From positions 75,569,567 through 75,633,566 of the forward strand of contig CM053269.1 of the NCBI GenBank assembly GCA_028583415.1: a DNA stretch of 64,000 bases, written 5' to 3'. This document shows positions 22,011-35,600 of this stretch, in pieces. Below the pieces are notes generated by a model that was not told the DNA's origin, did no database searches, and saw nothing but the letters and a program-made list of their open reading frames with translations. How positions within the stretch are numbered: position 1 is the stretch's first letter; each line of letters opens with the position of its first letter. The position numbers and the translations under genes were made by a program. The DNA is from Protea cynaroides (Eukaryota > Streptophyta > Magnoliopsida > Proteales > Proteaceae).

Positions 22011-22415
22011 AACTAATCAAATAGTCTTTTTCTTTTCTTTTTCTTTTTTTTTTTTTTTTTTTTTTTTCTTTTTTTTTTTTGTTAAAAGATGTATCTATTC
22101 ATTAATAAAAGAGCAGGTTACAGCGAAGCTTCATGCCAACATATGTCTGGGCCAATGCATCATTCCAGTTAATGACACAGTTTTCCTAGACAAGGAGTGA
22201 ACCATTGAATTCGCTTCCCTAGGAATGAAGTCAAAGTAACAATTCTCCAAATTAAAGAGATGCAAAATAAATGATATCATCTTGTAACGGTTGAATCTCC
22301 ACTTCACAAGGAAGAATCGGATTTGAGATGTTCTAAATCAATGATAGGCAATTCGATTCTAGTTGGATTCGCATACAACCATTCTCCATGGCAAGATATA
22401 ACTAATCAAATAGTC
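22011..22415 (-). mobile_element. 5'-truncated L1-type LINE with 16-bp target duplication
   Basis: The 16-mer AACTAATCAAATAGTC is present at 22011-22026 and again at 22400-22415. Between them, on the minus strand, lies a fragment of the LINE C-terminal RNase H-like region (LFNLENCYFDFIPREANSM, about 22253-22197), then the TTTATTAATGAATAG end and a long A-tail (plus-strand T-run 22027-22080). Only ~370 bp were inserted. This is classic target-primed reverse transcription that stopped early. Confidence 0.85.
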
Positions 22416-24715
22416 AACTCAAGAAAGAGAGATCTCTGATAAATTTTTTTTTTTTTTTTAACTTTCTTTTGGTTTTAGCATTAATGGGATTACTTAATGG
22501 GCTCTTAGCGGTATACTATCGATTTGGTTTTGATTTGATTTCAATTTCTTATATGTATATTTAGTAAAAAGTTAGTTTAATGGGCTTTATCAGGCTGGTT
22601 TGATTACGGTTTCAGTTTCTTGCATGAATATTAGCCAAAGGTTAGTTTAAAGGGCTCTTATCGATAAACTATCCGGCTGATACGGTTTCGATTTCAATTT
22701 AGACTTATTAGGTCAGTTTGGTCTGGACTTATCAATTGGTCTGATCCAGTTTTTTCATTGGACTCTAAAAACACAACCCAATTGCATCCCATTAAGGTTC
22801 AGTTTGGCTTCAATAGATCGAATCAAGCTAGTTATTCTATTTCGGTTTTCAGTTTGGATCCAATTTTGATACGTTGACCGGATATCCCCCTCACTTTTAT
22901 CTTTTTAGTGTTTGGATATTCAGGAGCTAAGACCATTCCAATGCCCCCTTCCACCATGCATAAACTGAACCTACAATTAAGATAAGCAGGAAAATAGACT
23001 CAATACGTCCAAACTCATCGTCCATTGATAAAGAAAAACCTATTCAACATCAGAATCCAATCGAGGACTAATGAAAAACCATTTTTCAAACGAATGATGG
23101 ATTATTTTAATGATTGATGATATAGATCGTATTTTAAATTTATAAATTAAGAATTCTCACAACAATAAGATCATCTCATAATTCATATTTGTCAGTCAAA
23201 TATAAGGGGTTGCAGTAATTTTAAATCAGTGCAAGCTACGTATGTGCTGGTTACTATGGTGATTGCGGTGGTGGTGGAGGACTTGAGAGGTCAAAAACGA
23301 GTCGAAATATTCAAACCATTAATGGATGGAATGAGTTTTTTTTCCTTATTCTACGATGGAACATTTCAAAAGGAATCATGGGAAGGTGACGCTCATATGT
23401 AACCTAATCTTATTGTAGATTAACAATGAAGGTGACACAGTCATGAAATTCATGTGGTCAATGATTGTCGCATTTTTATTAAAAATTCGAGTGTGAACCC
23501 AAAAAAAAATTTAAATTTACAATAACAAACTGCTGGATACATTTTTAATGGAATTATTTTTGGATTCGTCTATTTGACACCGACTTGTATCAACGGCTCA
23601 TTGACATTGATTATTTTTAACGAACGTTACTGAGCTATCATGAAAACCACATAACACTGAAGAGATTTTGGTATTTGAAAAGAAAAAAGAAAAATGGTTT
23701 TTCTGCAATCTGATGGACAATGATTGCTAGTGTTAACAATTATTAATTCCAGATCAATGTCAATAAAAATATCATATTTTTTTTTTTTTCTTTTCTAAGA
23801 TGGTGCTTGTACCTTGTGGATGATATTTTAAATATAAGTAATTATTTTACATTTTATTTAATTTAAGGATCAAAATGTTTTAATCACAAATATTGATGAG
23901 CCAGGGTTCATAAATGCAATAAACAGAGAAGATAAAAAAATCAGAATTGATGAGGTCTGAAAAATTCAATATCAGGGGAAAAAAAAAAAAAAAAAAATAC
24001 CTTCGATTAAGAACGGAGGAAATTGCAATAAATTCTTAGACTAATAAAATAAAAATTTTATGAAAAAACTGATTTGTCAACATCCAAAACTAACATGGAT
24101 GAAATAAGTGGCCACGTGGTCAAGCTGGCACCGTTTCGCTCCAAAACAGCGAAAATGCAATCTTAAGGCTTGATCATAGCTGGATGATAGGCCTGTCAAG
24201 TGGCCCTTTCAACTGTGCTCAAGGCTTGATAGTTCCCCTTCCTGTCCTTAAAAAAAAACGATTGGGCACCCACTTCCATCTCTGTCCCCACATTGTAGCA
24301 CCTCAAAAAAATAAAATTAAGTTGACCATGTAATTATCAAAATTTTGAATTCAACTATGCAGAAATTCACATCCGCCCAAATACTCACTAAGGCAGCTGA
24401 GATCCCAAGAAAAGTTCATTTAATCAATAAAATTTGGGGGACAGTTTTGGTACACGAACTATTAATGTAGAGATTAAGGTATCAGTCATTCATTTAATAG
24501 AAGAGAGAGGATTTTGAGATTACATTTTTTTTCATTCAACATTGCAAGTTAGACCGTCTACCTACAAGGCCATATACGAAACTATTTGCCATAAAATTTA
24601 AAAAAAAAATTAAAATTGTAAACAATCCCCTTTTGGCAGAATAATGATTTAGGACATTAACATCAAGGGCACCCCCACCATCTCTTTTTCTTTTCTCCTT
24701 CTATTTTATCTGAAA
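22416..24715. other. Intergenic, AT-rich, no gene seen
   Basis: Contains GGTTTCGATTT-type low-complexity sequence (22500-22880), many A/T runs (e.g. 23981-23998), and no coding signal that I can support. Homopolymers at 22447-22459 and 23780-23790 may mark other retroposon tails. Confidence 0.5.
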
Positions 24716-26145
24716 GTTTCAAGGTGGAATGCTTTGTTCATCCCAAAAGAAATTTGTTGGATCCACCATGCTCTTTCTTCAGAACTCTAATCTCTTCAAA
24801 TTTGTTTTTGAAATAATTATTGCCCCAAACAAGCTTTTGCTGTGTAGATTATATTACACTTATTGCTTCTACCCAAATCAAGATCCTTATGGTTGAGATA
24901 TACAGCCCATGTAGATTTGGAAGAGTCCGGATCTCCCAATCAACACCCATTTATTTCCCAATGATCAGAGAAGGCAAACCTATCAACTTGACACTAACAA
25001 TAGGATCTCACATTTTCCTCTCAGCATGAGATAACCTATCAGTTTGACGGTGACAATAGGGTCTCACTTTCTTCCATTCATTTTGGATGCTTATTTGCTT
25101 AACAATAGCAATAGGGTCCTACCAATTGTTTCGAACTATGTTGTACCTAATTTCCATGACCACTATAATACAAAGGCAATTTGGAGGAATCTCTAAATAC
25201 GTACCATAGTCCTGAACTATCCAGATTCAATATCAATCATTTATTAAACATAAATCTTAACTTGAATCTTAAAGATAATAAAGCTCAAGTATAAATTACA
25301 TCCATAAGCTTCAATCAATCATCTTGAACTACATTATTGACTTGATTTCCAAGATGAAATAAATAGGTAATTTGAAATAGACGTCTCAGATTCAGTTCAT
25401 CACCGAATCTTCATTTGGTTCGGTTTATTGTATATTATTGATTTATTTCTTTCAAAGACATGTTTGGCTGAATCCTAGGTTACAAGAACTTAACGATTTG
25501 GTATAGGATCTTCCATGAACTTAGTCATTCATTAATTAAGCATTGTCAATAACAATAGAATATAAGGAAAGTAGATTGGATAAAAGACTGATTTTTGGAT
25601 TCGGTGGCTTTGGGTGCCTACACATTTCTAAACTGTACCCTAAACACTTATCTATTCTCTGATAGACCAAAATCAACTTTTAGGAGATGAGTCAATAGAA
25701 GTTTTATCTTACGATGAGACTACATTTGATGTCCTAAACTTTAATCTAGGTAGCGACTCCAGATCTTTACTATCCATAAGCATGGGTGGACAAGATCAAA
25801 TCAGGCGAAAGCCCAAGATCTCACAATCCCAAAGGAGAATTTCCTCCTATGTCCTCATAGTGGCAACTCCTTAAGGGAAACATAAGGGCATGAACTTATA
25901 GATATTTCTCATCCTTCCTAAATGCTCTTTGATTGGGTTTTTATTTTATTTTTTTGTGGGTCCTACCTTAATTTACACTACTAGGGTGGGGAAGAGAGGC
26001 AAGAGAAGATACTCCTACCAGTTCAAATAGTATTGTATAAGTTGCCAAACTCTGTGGGAAGGGTGTTGCAGAGTCCGACTCATTCATCCTTCCACCTAGA
26101 GGATCCATGATCATCACAGGACTGCTATTTCCTCCTAAGATTGTA
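24716..26145 (-). pseudogene. BBE-like gene remnant, split by ~1.07 kb of other sequence
   Basis: 24716-24930 matches the C-terminal end of the intact BBE-like gene (gene positions ~19965-20150), including AGGTGGAATGCTTTGTTCAT and ACCCAAATCAAGATCCTTAT, but with indels that break the frame. About 26005-26145 matches gene positions ~20240-20365 (CATCCTTCCACCTAGAGGAT). The ~100 bp that should lie between are replaced by about 1.07 kb of unrelated AT-rich DNA containing AACCTATCA...GACAATAGGGTCTCAC repeats. The 5' two-thirds of the gene are missing. It shows that BBE-like genes were once tandem here. Confidence 0.85.
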
Positions 26146-26470
26146 TGTGCTTCTTTCTGAACCTAGTAGTCCAGTCTCCCTTCCGAAGATTTAAGCCTTT
26201 AATTTAACTGAAGTCCAGCTTCACACTTCTGGGCTAAGATATAAATTGGGAGCGCATGAAAGTGGTGCCTAATTTTGGCTGTTTGGGCAATGTCACTCCA
26301 TGCCAAGTCTAGATCTGAAACCAGGCAAAGAGTCACCAGCATCGAAGCTGGGCAGCTTGAAAAGAAACAAGACTTGCAGCCTCCAAAATAAATCTTACAC
26401 GGGCAAATACACATTATTTATACCTTTGTAATGGCTTTTATAGTTACAGGATCACTTCCAAATCATTAAA

Positions 26471-26471
<1 letters not shown>

Positions 26472-26517
<46 letters not shown>
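26472..26517. repeat. (TC)n microsatellite
   Basis: About 22 uninterrupted TC units, ~165 bp beyond the FAX1 stop codon on its 3' side. Confidence 0.95.
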
Positions 26518-26519
<2 letters not shown>

Positions 26520-26682
26520 ATAAATCATCATCGCCTTCTATTTATATACTTCTCTTCCCACAGTTATTCACTAAAGTGAATTAAATAACAAAACCTGGGC
26601 CTGGTTCAGTCATAACCCTGAATCCAACTCATATAATATAATTTCCCATGAAAAGAGCTGACAAATCTAATGTTACTTTGCA

Positions 26683-29600
26683 TCACGATGGAGCAGCTGT
26701 TGATGACTTCAACTTCTTTGGTGGAGGATTTCCTCCAGAGATCATCACATAGGAATAGAAACACAGCATAGCAGCACTGCCATTGAGAAAAACAGTAATA
26801 TTAATATTTATTTATTTTATTTTATTTTTTTGGGCTTCAGGCCTAGCACTCTAGGTTCAATCAAGCTTTGATTGAGAAGTACCTTACAATGGCATAGAAC
26901 CCAGTAGGCAAGAATTTTTTCGTCTGCATCCACAGTATCAGATATCAGATATAGGTACAGCTAAGGAATTCATTGATCGATGCGTGAAAACGAAAGCATG
27001 GTAATAGAATGTCACCACCAATCAACAAATAAGTAACCCAAAAGAGAAAAGACGGTACAAACCAATGAGTAGGTCTGATAATGCTTCCCTAGAAGTGCTG
27101 CTGCAAGTGCTGGAGGATCAGAAAAACACGTGTGAAACACCAACATATCAGGTAAATTCAAAAACAAAAGAAACTATTAATTCACCAGAATCAAGCATGT
27201 TAATAGAGTTCTACGACAACAGACCATTGAAAACAAAAGGTTTATTCATTTAGAGTTTTTCCAGTGCCCCAATTCACCATTCTTAAGTGCTTTTGCATAC
27301 AGAACAATGCGAAAGCTCTAATCCTCAGTTCATATAATTTCTTGCTTCATTATAAGTCTTAATCACAGTCCATCATCATAAATAAATTAACCCTAATGCT
27401 GTTAGGAATAGAAAATTTCTATCACATTCTTACTCTATTACAGAAATTGAATGCTTTATAGTATATATGAAGCATAAGAAATGATAACTGGAAAAACGAC
27501 CCAGTTAAGAATTTCCTTTTTTTTTTTAGGGTAACAGATAAAAAAAAATCTTTCTTTTTCATGTCAGTAAAGAAACAGCCTCCCCGCTAAGCGGAGTAAT
27601 GCTGCATACATTTGCCCCTCCCAAACCCAGCAGTGGTTGGAGCCTCGCGTACTGGGTACGCCCTTTATGTCATGAACTTTCACAAAGTGGAATTTTCTGT
27701 CCCTTTCCAAATGCAAAGGGAGGACCAAAAAATACAACTTCCGAATCAAGTCTCTATCACTGCAACATTTATGGGCAATGAGATGATGGTGGAGAAGTTG
27801 TTTAATTTGGAACAATCTCAATTTTTCAAAGGATTTAAAAAGTCAGGAGCTGATCCCTGGATTAATAAGGTAGGCAAAGGCAAACATAAAACAAGAGGGA
27901 GAAAGGAACAACAAATAAGACTCATAACCTCAGAATGTTTTCGTTGAAGGAAAATGCCAGCTTGCTTAACAGGTGAGATTGTATATAACAGATATACTAG
28001 GAAACTACTAAAATTAACTCCACTACGTTCCATTTCTTTAACACTGGTTCAAAAGCATAGTTTTTTATTTCAGGTCACAATCATAGCCATTTAATCACAT
28101 TCATGGGTTTTTGGCCCAAATTCAAATCGGATAACATCACAGATTTTGTACACGTGTGGGGAGGGGATGTTTGTGAATGATTTGGCCTTAAGAAAAAGAC
28201 TTGGCAAATCATTCAAGAATTATCTGGGAAACAAATAATCAGGCAAAATAATTGGAATCTTTAAAAAAAACCTCAATAAAATAAATTTAGAGAAAGAGGG
28301 AGGCAAAACTTTTGTCCCAAATGTTCGAAACATTAATGTCTAATCATCTGAATTACCCTGACCTTAACTTAAATAAACTAAATGGTAATTCCCAAATTTG
28401 TCCATTCCAAGCCTTTCTTTTTCCATTGTCCACTTCTTTAACTTTTTACATTTTCTTTTAATTTGTAAATCAAATTAAAAACCCCATTATCCGAATTTGT
28501 TAACCATGTTCGCAGTATGCACAATTGATGCTTCCCTCATACACTAGGTAGAGTTTACTATTAAAAGAAATGGAAGAAGAAGAAGCCCCTTAAGTTGGGT
28601 CCTAGGCTAAGCCGTCCTCACATGGAAGCTACTTAACACATATATTTGCGATCACCAAGGAAATGTGACAACTTCTTAAATACAAAATCAACATTTTTTT
28701 TTTCTTTTTGGGTAGGTAAATACAAAATCAACATTGTTAATACTTCAGGACAGAAAATCTGAGCATCAAATCCGGTGCCAATGAAGCCTGCAACTAGTGC
28801 TCCAAAACAGTACCCGCAGGAAGGTTTTGCGAAGAATGAAAGTAAATAGATAAAAATTCTACCTGCTTGTCCCAATATGAATGGTAAGCTGGATTTCCCT
28901 TTCCTCCAAACCTTTAAGCTAGTGGTGCTCAGGGCCAACAAAGCACCTCCAAAGAGCACGCCAGTGCTTAGAGTAGTGACATTTCTTGATAAAACAAATC
29001 CAACAAGACCTCCGCTTAAAACAAGCCCACCTGTTATATGATTCGACCCAAAAATGTAATCAGGAACTGATAATCACCATGATTCAACCCAAAATTAATC
29101 AGGAATCGATAACCACCTTAAACAATAACAAGCACAATACTAAATTCAACTATAGACCATAGATCTGAACAAAATACCCCAAGCCCACCTGAAGGGGGAA
29201 AAAGAATACTGCTCAAGTATCATATGGTTTAGTCCAACCACAAAGCAATAGCAGAGCGTACAATTGGACAAGTTAGTATGACTGATGAAATACAGATGGC
29301 TAGCCACTCAGGCTTGGACTTGGACAAGAATAAATCACATTAAAAGATTCCACACAAAGTAGATATTCGACAAGTTGTTACAGTAGTCGGCAAAGGACAA
29401 AAAAGATAATTTCTAACAAAAATTTGGGTCCAGACTTCATCACTCTTCAAATCCACAGACTCCACATTGCTCTGTCTCGACTTACACTTCTCATTCAAGT
29501 GGACTCCTCACCCACCACATTCACAAATAATGAAAGGCATCCAGAGGGTTCTCTCCTCATCTATAAATTACCTCCTCCTTTTATTTGGGTGAATAAATGA

Positions 29601-32600
29601 ATATATTAACAGAATCCAAACGGAAACAAGACTGGCAACCCGAAAAGGCTAAAACCAGGCCCAAAAGAAGAGGATTACCACTTGAAGGGAAGGGAACAAG
29701 GGATCCTATCCACATTAGAATTGGATAGGTAAGCCCTAGGATAAAGCTATAAATCTATTCCTAGAGGAATCATCACACCCTAGAAATAGAGGAGAATACT
29801 CCCCGAAAATCAAATATAATGGCTTCCAGTTTTGAGTGAAGGATCTCGACTTCGCCATCCACATCTGCAGATTTCTATCCTACCAAATATGATAGATCGT
29901 GGCAGAAAAACCAGCTTGCCAATTATGCCACAAATTGTATTACCTCTGAAAATATTTTCTCTCCATCTCCATTCTCTATTGAAAGGCAATATACGCACTA
30001 TTAGGAGCCCAACATCTCCGAAGAATCCCTTCCCAAATACGATTGGAGAACGGACAATCAAAGAAGAGATGATGAATATCTTCATCCGCCAACCAACAAA
30101 AACAACATCTCGAAGTGCAAGAATTCATTCTTTAACGAAGAAGGATCCCAGTCAGGAAGTTGTCGGTCAAAGTCCTCCAGACAATAAAGCTATGATGAGG
30201 AATATGGCCCTTAAACCACACACTTTATACCAAGGGACCTTGGTTCCCCTCGAACGCACAATCTGCCAAACTGAATGAACATCAAAAGGCCGGAGGGCGA
30301 AGCATTCCACCACACTAAGTCACTCCCTACAGGCTCCTAGAATAGAGTCAAGATAAGACTAGGCTTGACCCAGTCTCGATGAAGAAGGATGACCTGGACT
30401 CCAGACCCCATTAATAATGATAGAGAAAACTAAAGCCATTCTGTCACGCCCATTGTCAAGTCTGATCATTTCCCCAAAGTGATGAATCAAAACTTCAAGA
30501 GGGTGTCAGTTATCCAGCCACAAATAAGTAGAGCCGTCACCAATGTGCGACTTAATGTTACCATAGACAAGGAATTTGAATTGAAGAATTTTCCTCCACG
30601 TTCAAGACGTGGAATTACCACAATGCACAGTCCAGATCGACTCTCTCTTAAGATAAGTAGCACAGATCCAATCCACCCAAATACTCTTCAACCTAGTCGC
30701 CACTTTCTAAACAAGCTTCAGAATGCAAGCCTTATTAACCTCTTTAACTCATCTGAGAACCAAACCTCCTTCCTCTTTCGGTTTGCAGACAGAAGACCAA
30801 CTCACAGTATGTTAAAATCTGTTATTATCCGACCCCTTCCATGGGAAACCTCCTTCCATGGGAAAGCACTCCTATCTTATAAATGACAGAGATGGGAAGA
30901 CCACACACCCCAGACCAGTAAAGATACAAACTTTGCATAACAGATCTAACCAATTCTACCCTTCCAGCATAAGATAAAATTTGGCCTTCCAAAGTTCAAG
31001 TTTTTCCTTAGCTGATCCAGGTTTGGAGAGCAGTGATGAGAAGTCAATCTGCTCAATGTGAGAGGCAACCCAGATAAGTTACTGGAAGGTTTCCTAGTCT
31101 GCAGCCTGAGATAATTCGAAGGGACTCTGCAGTGGCATCCTCAACCCTTCCAAGAAGTAAGCTAGACTTATGATGATTGATGCGAAGATCCGACATAAAA
31201 CTAAATAAAGAGAGAAGCGTTATGAATGGCTCCAATGGATCTAAAATTGGCCTTTGAAAATATCATAATATCGTTTGCAAATGCTAGGTGAGTCCGCTTG
31301 ATCGGCCTGCACTAAGGGAAATTTAATCTCACTTTGTCACCCTTAATCTGCAAAATTCTAGATAGAGCCTCCATAATTAGAGTGAAGGGAAAAGGAGACA
31401 TAGGACAGCCCTCATGAATACCTCTTACTAAGAAAAAATCCCCGTGGGACTACATGTTGTTTTATGAGGAATAAATTGACTATCATCCCACTTTATTTAT
31501 AATGAGTGAAAAATAGGTACAAAATAATCATACCCTCATACCCATGTACACCCATATTACAATAGCCCCCCTCTTGTTGGTGCCTAGATATCATGCATGC
31601 CCAACTTACACACTATGACTCTATGGGATGCAACAACTCTCTACTTACCCTTGGTAAAAACATCAGCTATCTGATCTCCAATTTTTACAAAAGGAACATA
31701 AATCAGCCCTTGCTCCAGCTTGTCCTTAATAAAGTGACGATTGATTTCCACATGTTTGGTGCAATCGTGTTGGAAAAAATTGTGAGTAATACTGATAGTA
31801 GACTTACTGTTGCAATAGAGCATCATAAGTAGCGGAACAAGGATAGCCAAGTCATTCAACAAACGCTGTAGCCATATCAACACACAAATGCCATGAGACA
31901 TAGTCTTGAACTCAGTTTCAGCACTAGACAGGGCAACAACAACCTGTTTCTTGCTTCACCAAGCAACCAAGTTGCCACCGACTAAGGTGCCATACCTAGT
32001 AGTAGAGCGACAATCATCGGAGGAGCTGCCCCAATCAGCATCTGTGAATGCCTCAACCCACAGGTGACCATTATAAGAGAGACACACCGTCTTGCCAGGA
32101 GTAAACTTCAAATAACGCAAGATGTATAACATAGCATCTCAAAGGGTGGGATAAGGATCATGCATGTATTGATTAACCATGCTAACAACAAAAGCAATGT
32201 CAAGATGAGTGTGAGAGAGGTAATCATTTTTCCAACTAACCTCTGATACTGATCCTTATCTATAGGATCCCCATCCTTGCTAGAAAGATGAATATTAGGT
32301 TGAAGTGGAGTTTTTAAAGGCTTACAACCAAGCATCCTTGTCTCTAAAAAGAGATCCTATGTATATTTTCTCTGAGAGAAAAAGACCCATTGTGGTGCGA
32401 GCAACCTCAATGTCGAGGAAGTAGCACAACTTCCCAAGGTCTTCGATTTCTAACTCTTGACCCATGTAAGTCTTTAAGGGCACAATCTTCTCTATATCAC
32501 TATCGGTAACCACAATGTCATCCAAGTAAACAATAAGAAGAGCAATCTTATCACCAGATCGTTTGATAAAAAGGGTGTGATTAGCATGGCTCTAAGTGTA

Positions 32601-35600
32601 GCCATTTGACACCATTGCCATATGAAAACGACCGAACTAGGCACAAGGAGATTGCTTTATCCATATAGGAATCGCTTAAGTTTGCAAACCTTTCCTTGTG
32701 TTGTCCAAGGTCAAGAACCCAAGAGGAACGTCCAGATACACCTCATCTTCAAGGTCTATGTGGAGAAATGCATTTTTGACATCAAGTTGTTTTAGTTCCC
32801 AACCCAAGTTAACAGAACAGGGGAGGAAAACTCAAATAGAATTCATCTTTGCAATAGGTGCAAAAGTTTCATGATAGTCAATGACAATTGATATCATTTA
32901 GAGTGATAGAACGAAAACAAAAGAAGTTGAAACATTTTTGGAGTAGCACAAGAGAGGCAATTGGGGTTGCCATCTTAAAGTGGTTTTTCAGTCATAGTAT
33001 ACTAATTCTACCGCATGCGCATATTATCAGAACATGTTGGATGAGGTAAGCAGGGTAGCCCAAGAGTGCAAGGGCCCACATCTTATGAGTTGTATAATAC
33101 CTACTTACCCCTCTTTTAAAAGGAAGTAGAGAATTATGTTAAGAGGTTGAAGCCATATTGGGAGTCTTATGGAGTTACTGTGATGTGTGAAGATTGGACT
33201 AGACCCACTAGACAGTTCCTCATCAACTTCCTGGTATAATGTGCTGGAAAGATTTTTTTTTGAAATTCATAGATGCATCCAAGCATATGAAGGATGCATT
33301 GTATATGTACAAGCTGTTGAAAAAGATAGTGGATAATGTGGGGTTGCACAACGTCTTCCAAGTTGTAAATGATAATGGCAGTAACTTCAAAAAGGATGGG
33401 GAAAGATTGATGAACACAATCCCAGGTACCATCTATTTTAGACTCCATACGCAGCCCACTGTACAAACTTGATGTTGAAGGATATGGGGGTCTTAAGCTC
33501 GCAAAATACGTGGTAAAAAAAAAAAGACAAGTGAGTACATTTTTCTGCAACCATGGATATGCCTTACAGTTATTGAGGAGCAAATGTCATGGAGACTTGG
33601 TGAGGTCAGGTTTGACAGTTGACACATTTTGCCACAACCTATATTGCTCTGAAAAGCTTTGAAACAAAGAAGGTTGGGCTTAGGTCCATGCTTGCTTCAG
33701 AGGAATGGTTTGAGTGACCTAAGGCTACTTCTTCCCATGGTCGGTTTGCTCAATCGACTATTTCTAGTGACTTTTTCTGGGATGACTTGAAGAAAGTTGT
33801 ATTGATACTACAACCAGTCATGAAAATCCTCAAAATGGTCGACTCAGGAAAAAAAAAAAAAAAACATTACATAGAAGTCCAAGATTTGTATAGAAGAGGT
33901 ACGTTCAAGTTCATTAAAATCATCAAAGATCGTTGGGAGAGGCAGTTCATGCATCCATTACATAAGGCTGGTAAAGATTTATTTGTTTAACATAAATTCA
34001 ATTCAATTATAATATAGATTTAGTTCTTGAAAATAGATTTTTCCTTGTTTTTAGCATAATATCTCAATCCTAAGTACAAATACAAGGCCAATCTTGGGAT
34101 GCAACAACATTTAATAGAAGCAGTTAGAACGTAGTGACAAAGTTTGAGCCTGACCCACTAGCCCAGTCTATTGCTAATCAAACCGGATACTTTACTTTAT
34201 GGTCATATGCAATTGTGCTAACATAACACTAATACCTAAAATTGCAATGGGTGTAGATCAAATCCTTTAGAGATGCAACTGGAAGTTTTGGCCGGACAGC
34301 TGCAATTAATGCACGGTCCAACACCGCCATGAGTCCAATTACCTAAATTTTTTTTCATTTATATATTAATATTTCAGTATATATCATCACCTAATAATAC
34401 TCTTTTATGTTCTAATGAAGTTGAATGGTGAGTTTTATATGAAAGAGACTCCCCAAACCTGAGTAAGATAGCAATTAAAGTGCTATCACAAACGAGTTCC
34501 ACCTCCGGTTGCGAGCGGAATTAGAGAACATTCTCCTTCATATACACAAAGAGGAGGAGAACCGATTGGGTGCTAACCAACTTGAGAACCTAGTATATGT
34601 GCATTATAACATGAGATTGAGGAAGGAGCACGTACCTCTGGGCATCGACAATGATACAACCCCAATCGAGTTGAGTAAGATATTCCAAATAAATGAAGAG
34701 GAGGATCACCTTTATGATGAGTGGGTGAGGGTTGAGATGAGCCCCTTTTAGGTAAGCCTGGGGGTTGACTAAACAGTTAGGTTGTTGCACATTTTAGAGC
34801 TGATGTTGATGCTTATATGGCATCAGAGGGCAAAGTTCATTCAGAGCCACGTCATCCATTTGAAGATGATGACGAATCGGATTAGTCGCTGATGGCAAAG
34901 AGGGTTCAAAGCAAGTCAAATTAACAAGCCCTCTTTGCTACAGGATCTTAATTCAGTTCAATACAAAATCTGCAGAGAAAAGTAATGAAGAAAACCACTT
35001 ATCTTGAAATCTAACCCTTGAAATCACTTGAAACTTGATGGGAAATACTCTTTGGAATGATTATGAACACTTGCCGAAGTCTAGATTAAATCAGAGATAA
35101 ACTGTAGGAGCCGCAAGCCTCACAATTTGCTGAAACCTGTACCGCCAGTGGTAGGTAACTGATCTGGTTGCACAGATTGAAGTTCTCTAATCTTCGAGCT
35201 AATAAACTTTTAACTATAGAGCTATGATTCAGTAACACAAGAATAGATCAAAGGAAATAAGAAGGAATTGAGAAAATATAAGAGAGAGGGTTTCGGTTGA
35301 GTCTCACAACCGTGGAGACTCAACCAAAAAAATAGAATCGGAGCTACTCTTTTTTTCTGGAAAATCTGCTGGCTCTCTTCTTCTTTATCTTATTTATAAA
35401 CTTAAGAAAGATTACAAAATAAGGAAGGATTTAGTCATCTTAAAAAAAATATCCTAAGATAAATTAAAAGGGAAACTTGCCTTTATAGATTTAGGAAAAT
35501 TTTCAATCTAAAAAATATCCTAAGATAAATTAAAAGAGAAACTTGCCTTTATAGATTTAGGAAAGTTTCCAAAAAAACAACTTACAAAATATCAATCCAT

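Noticed and set aside
29832..30278. 148-codon plus-strand open frame
   Set aside because: It is the antisense of the LINE zinc-binding RT region, which is recognisable on the minus strand.
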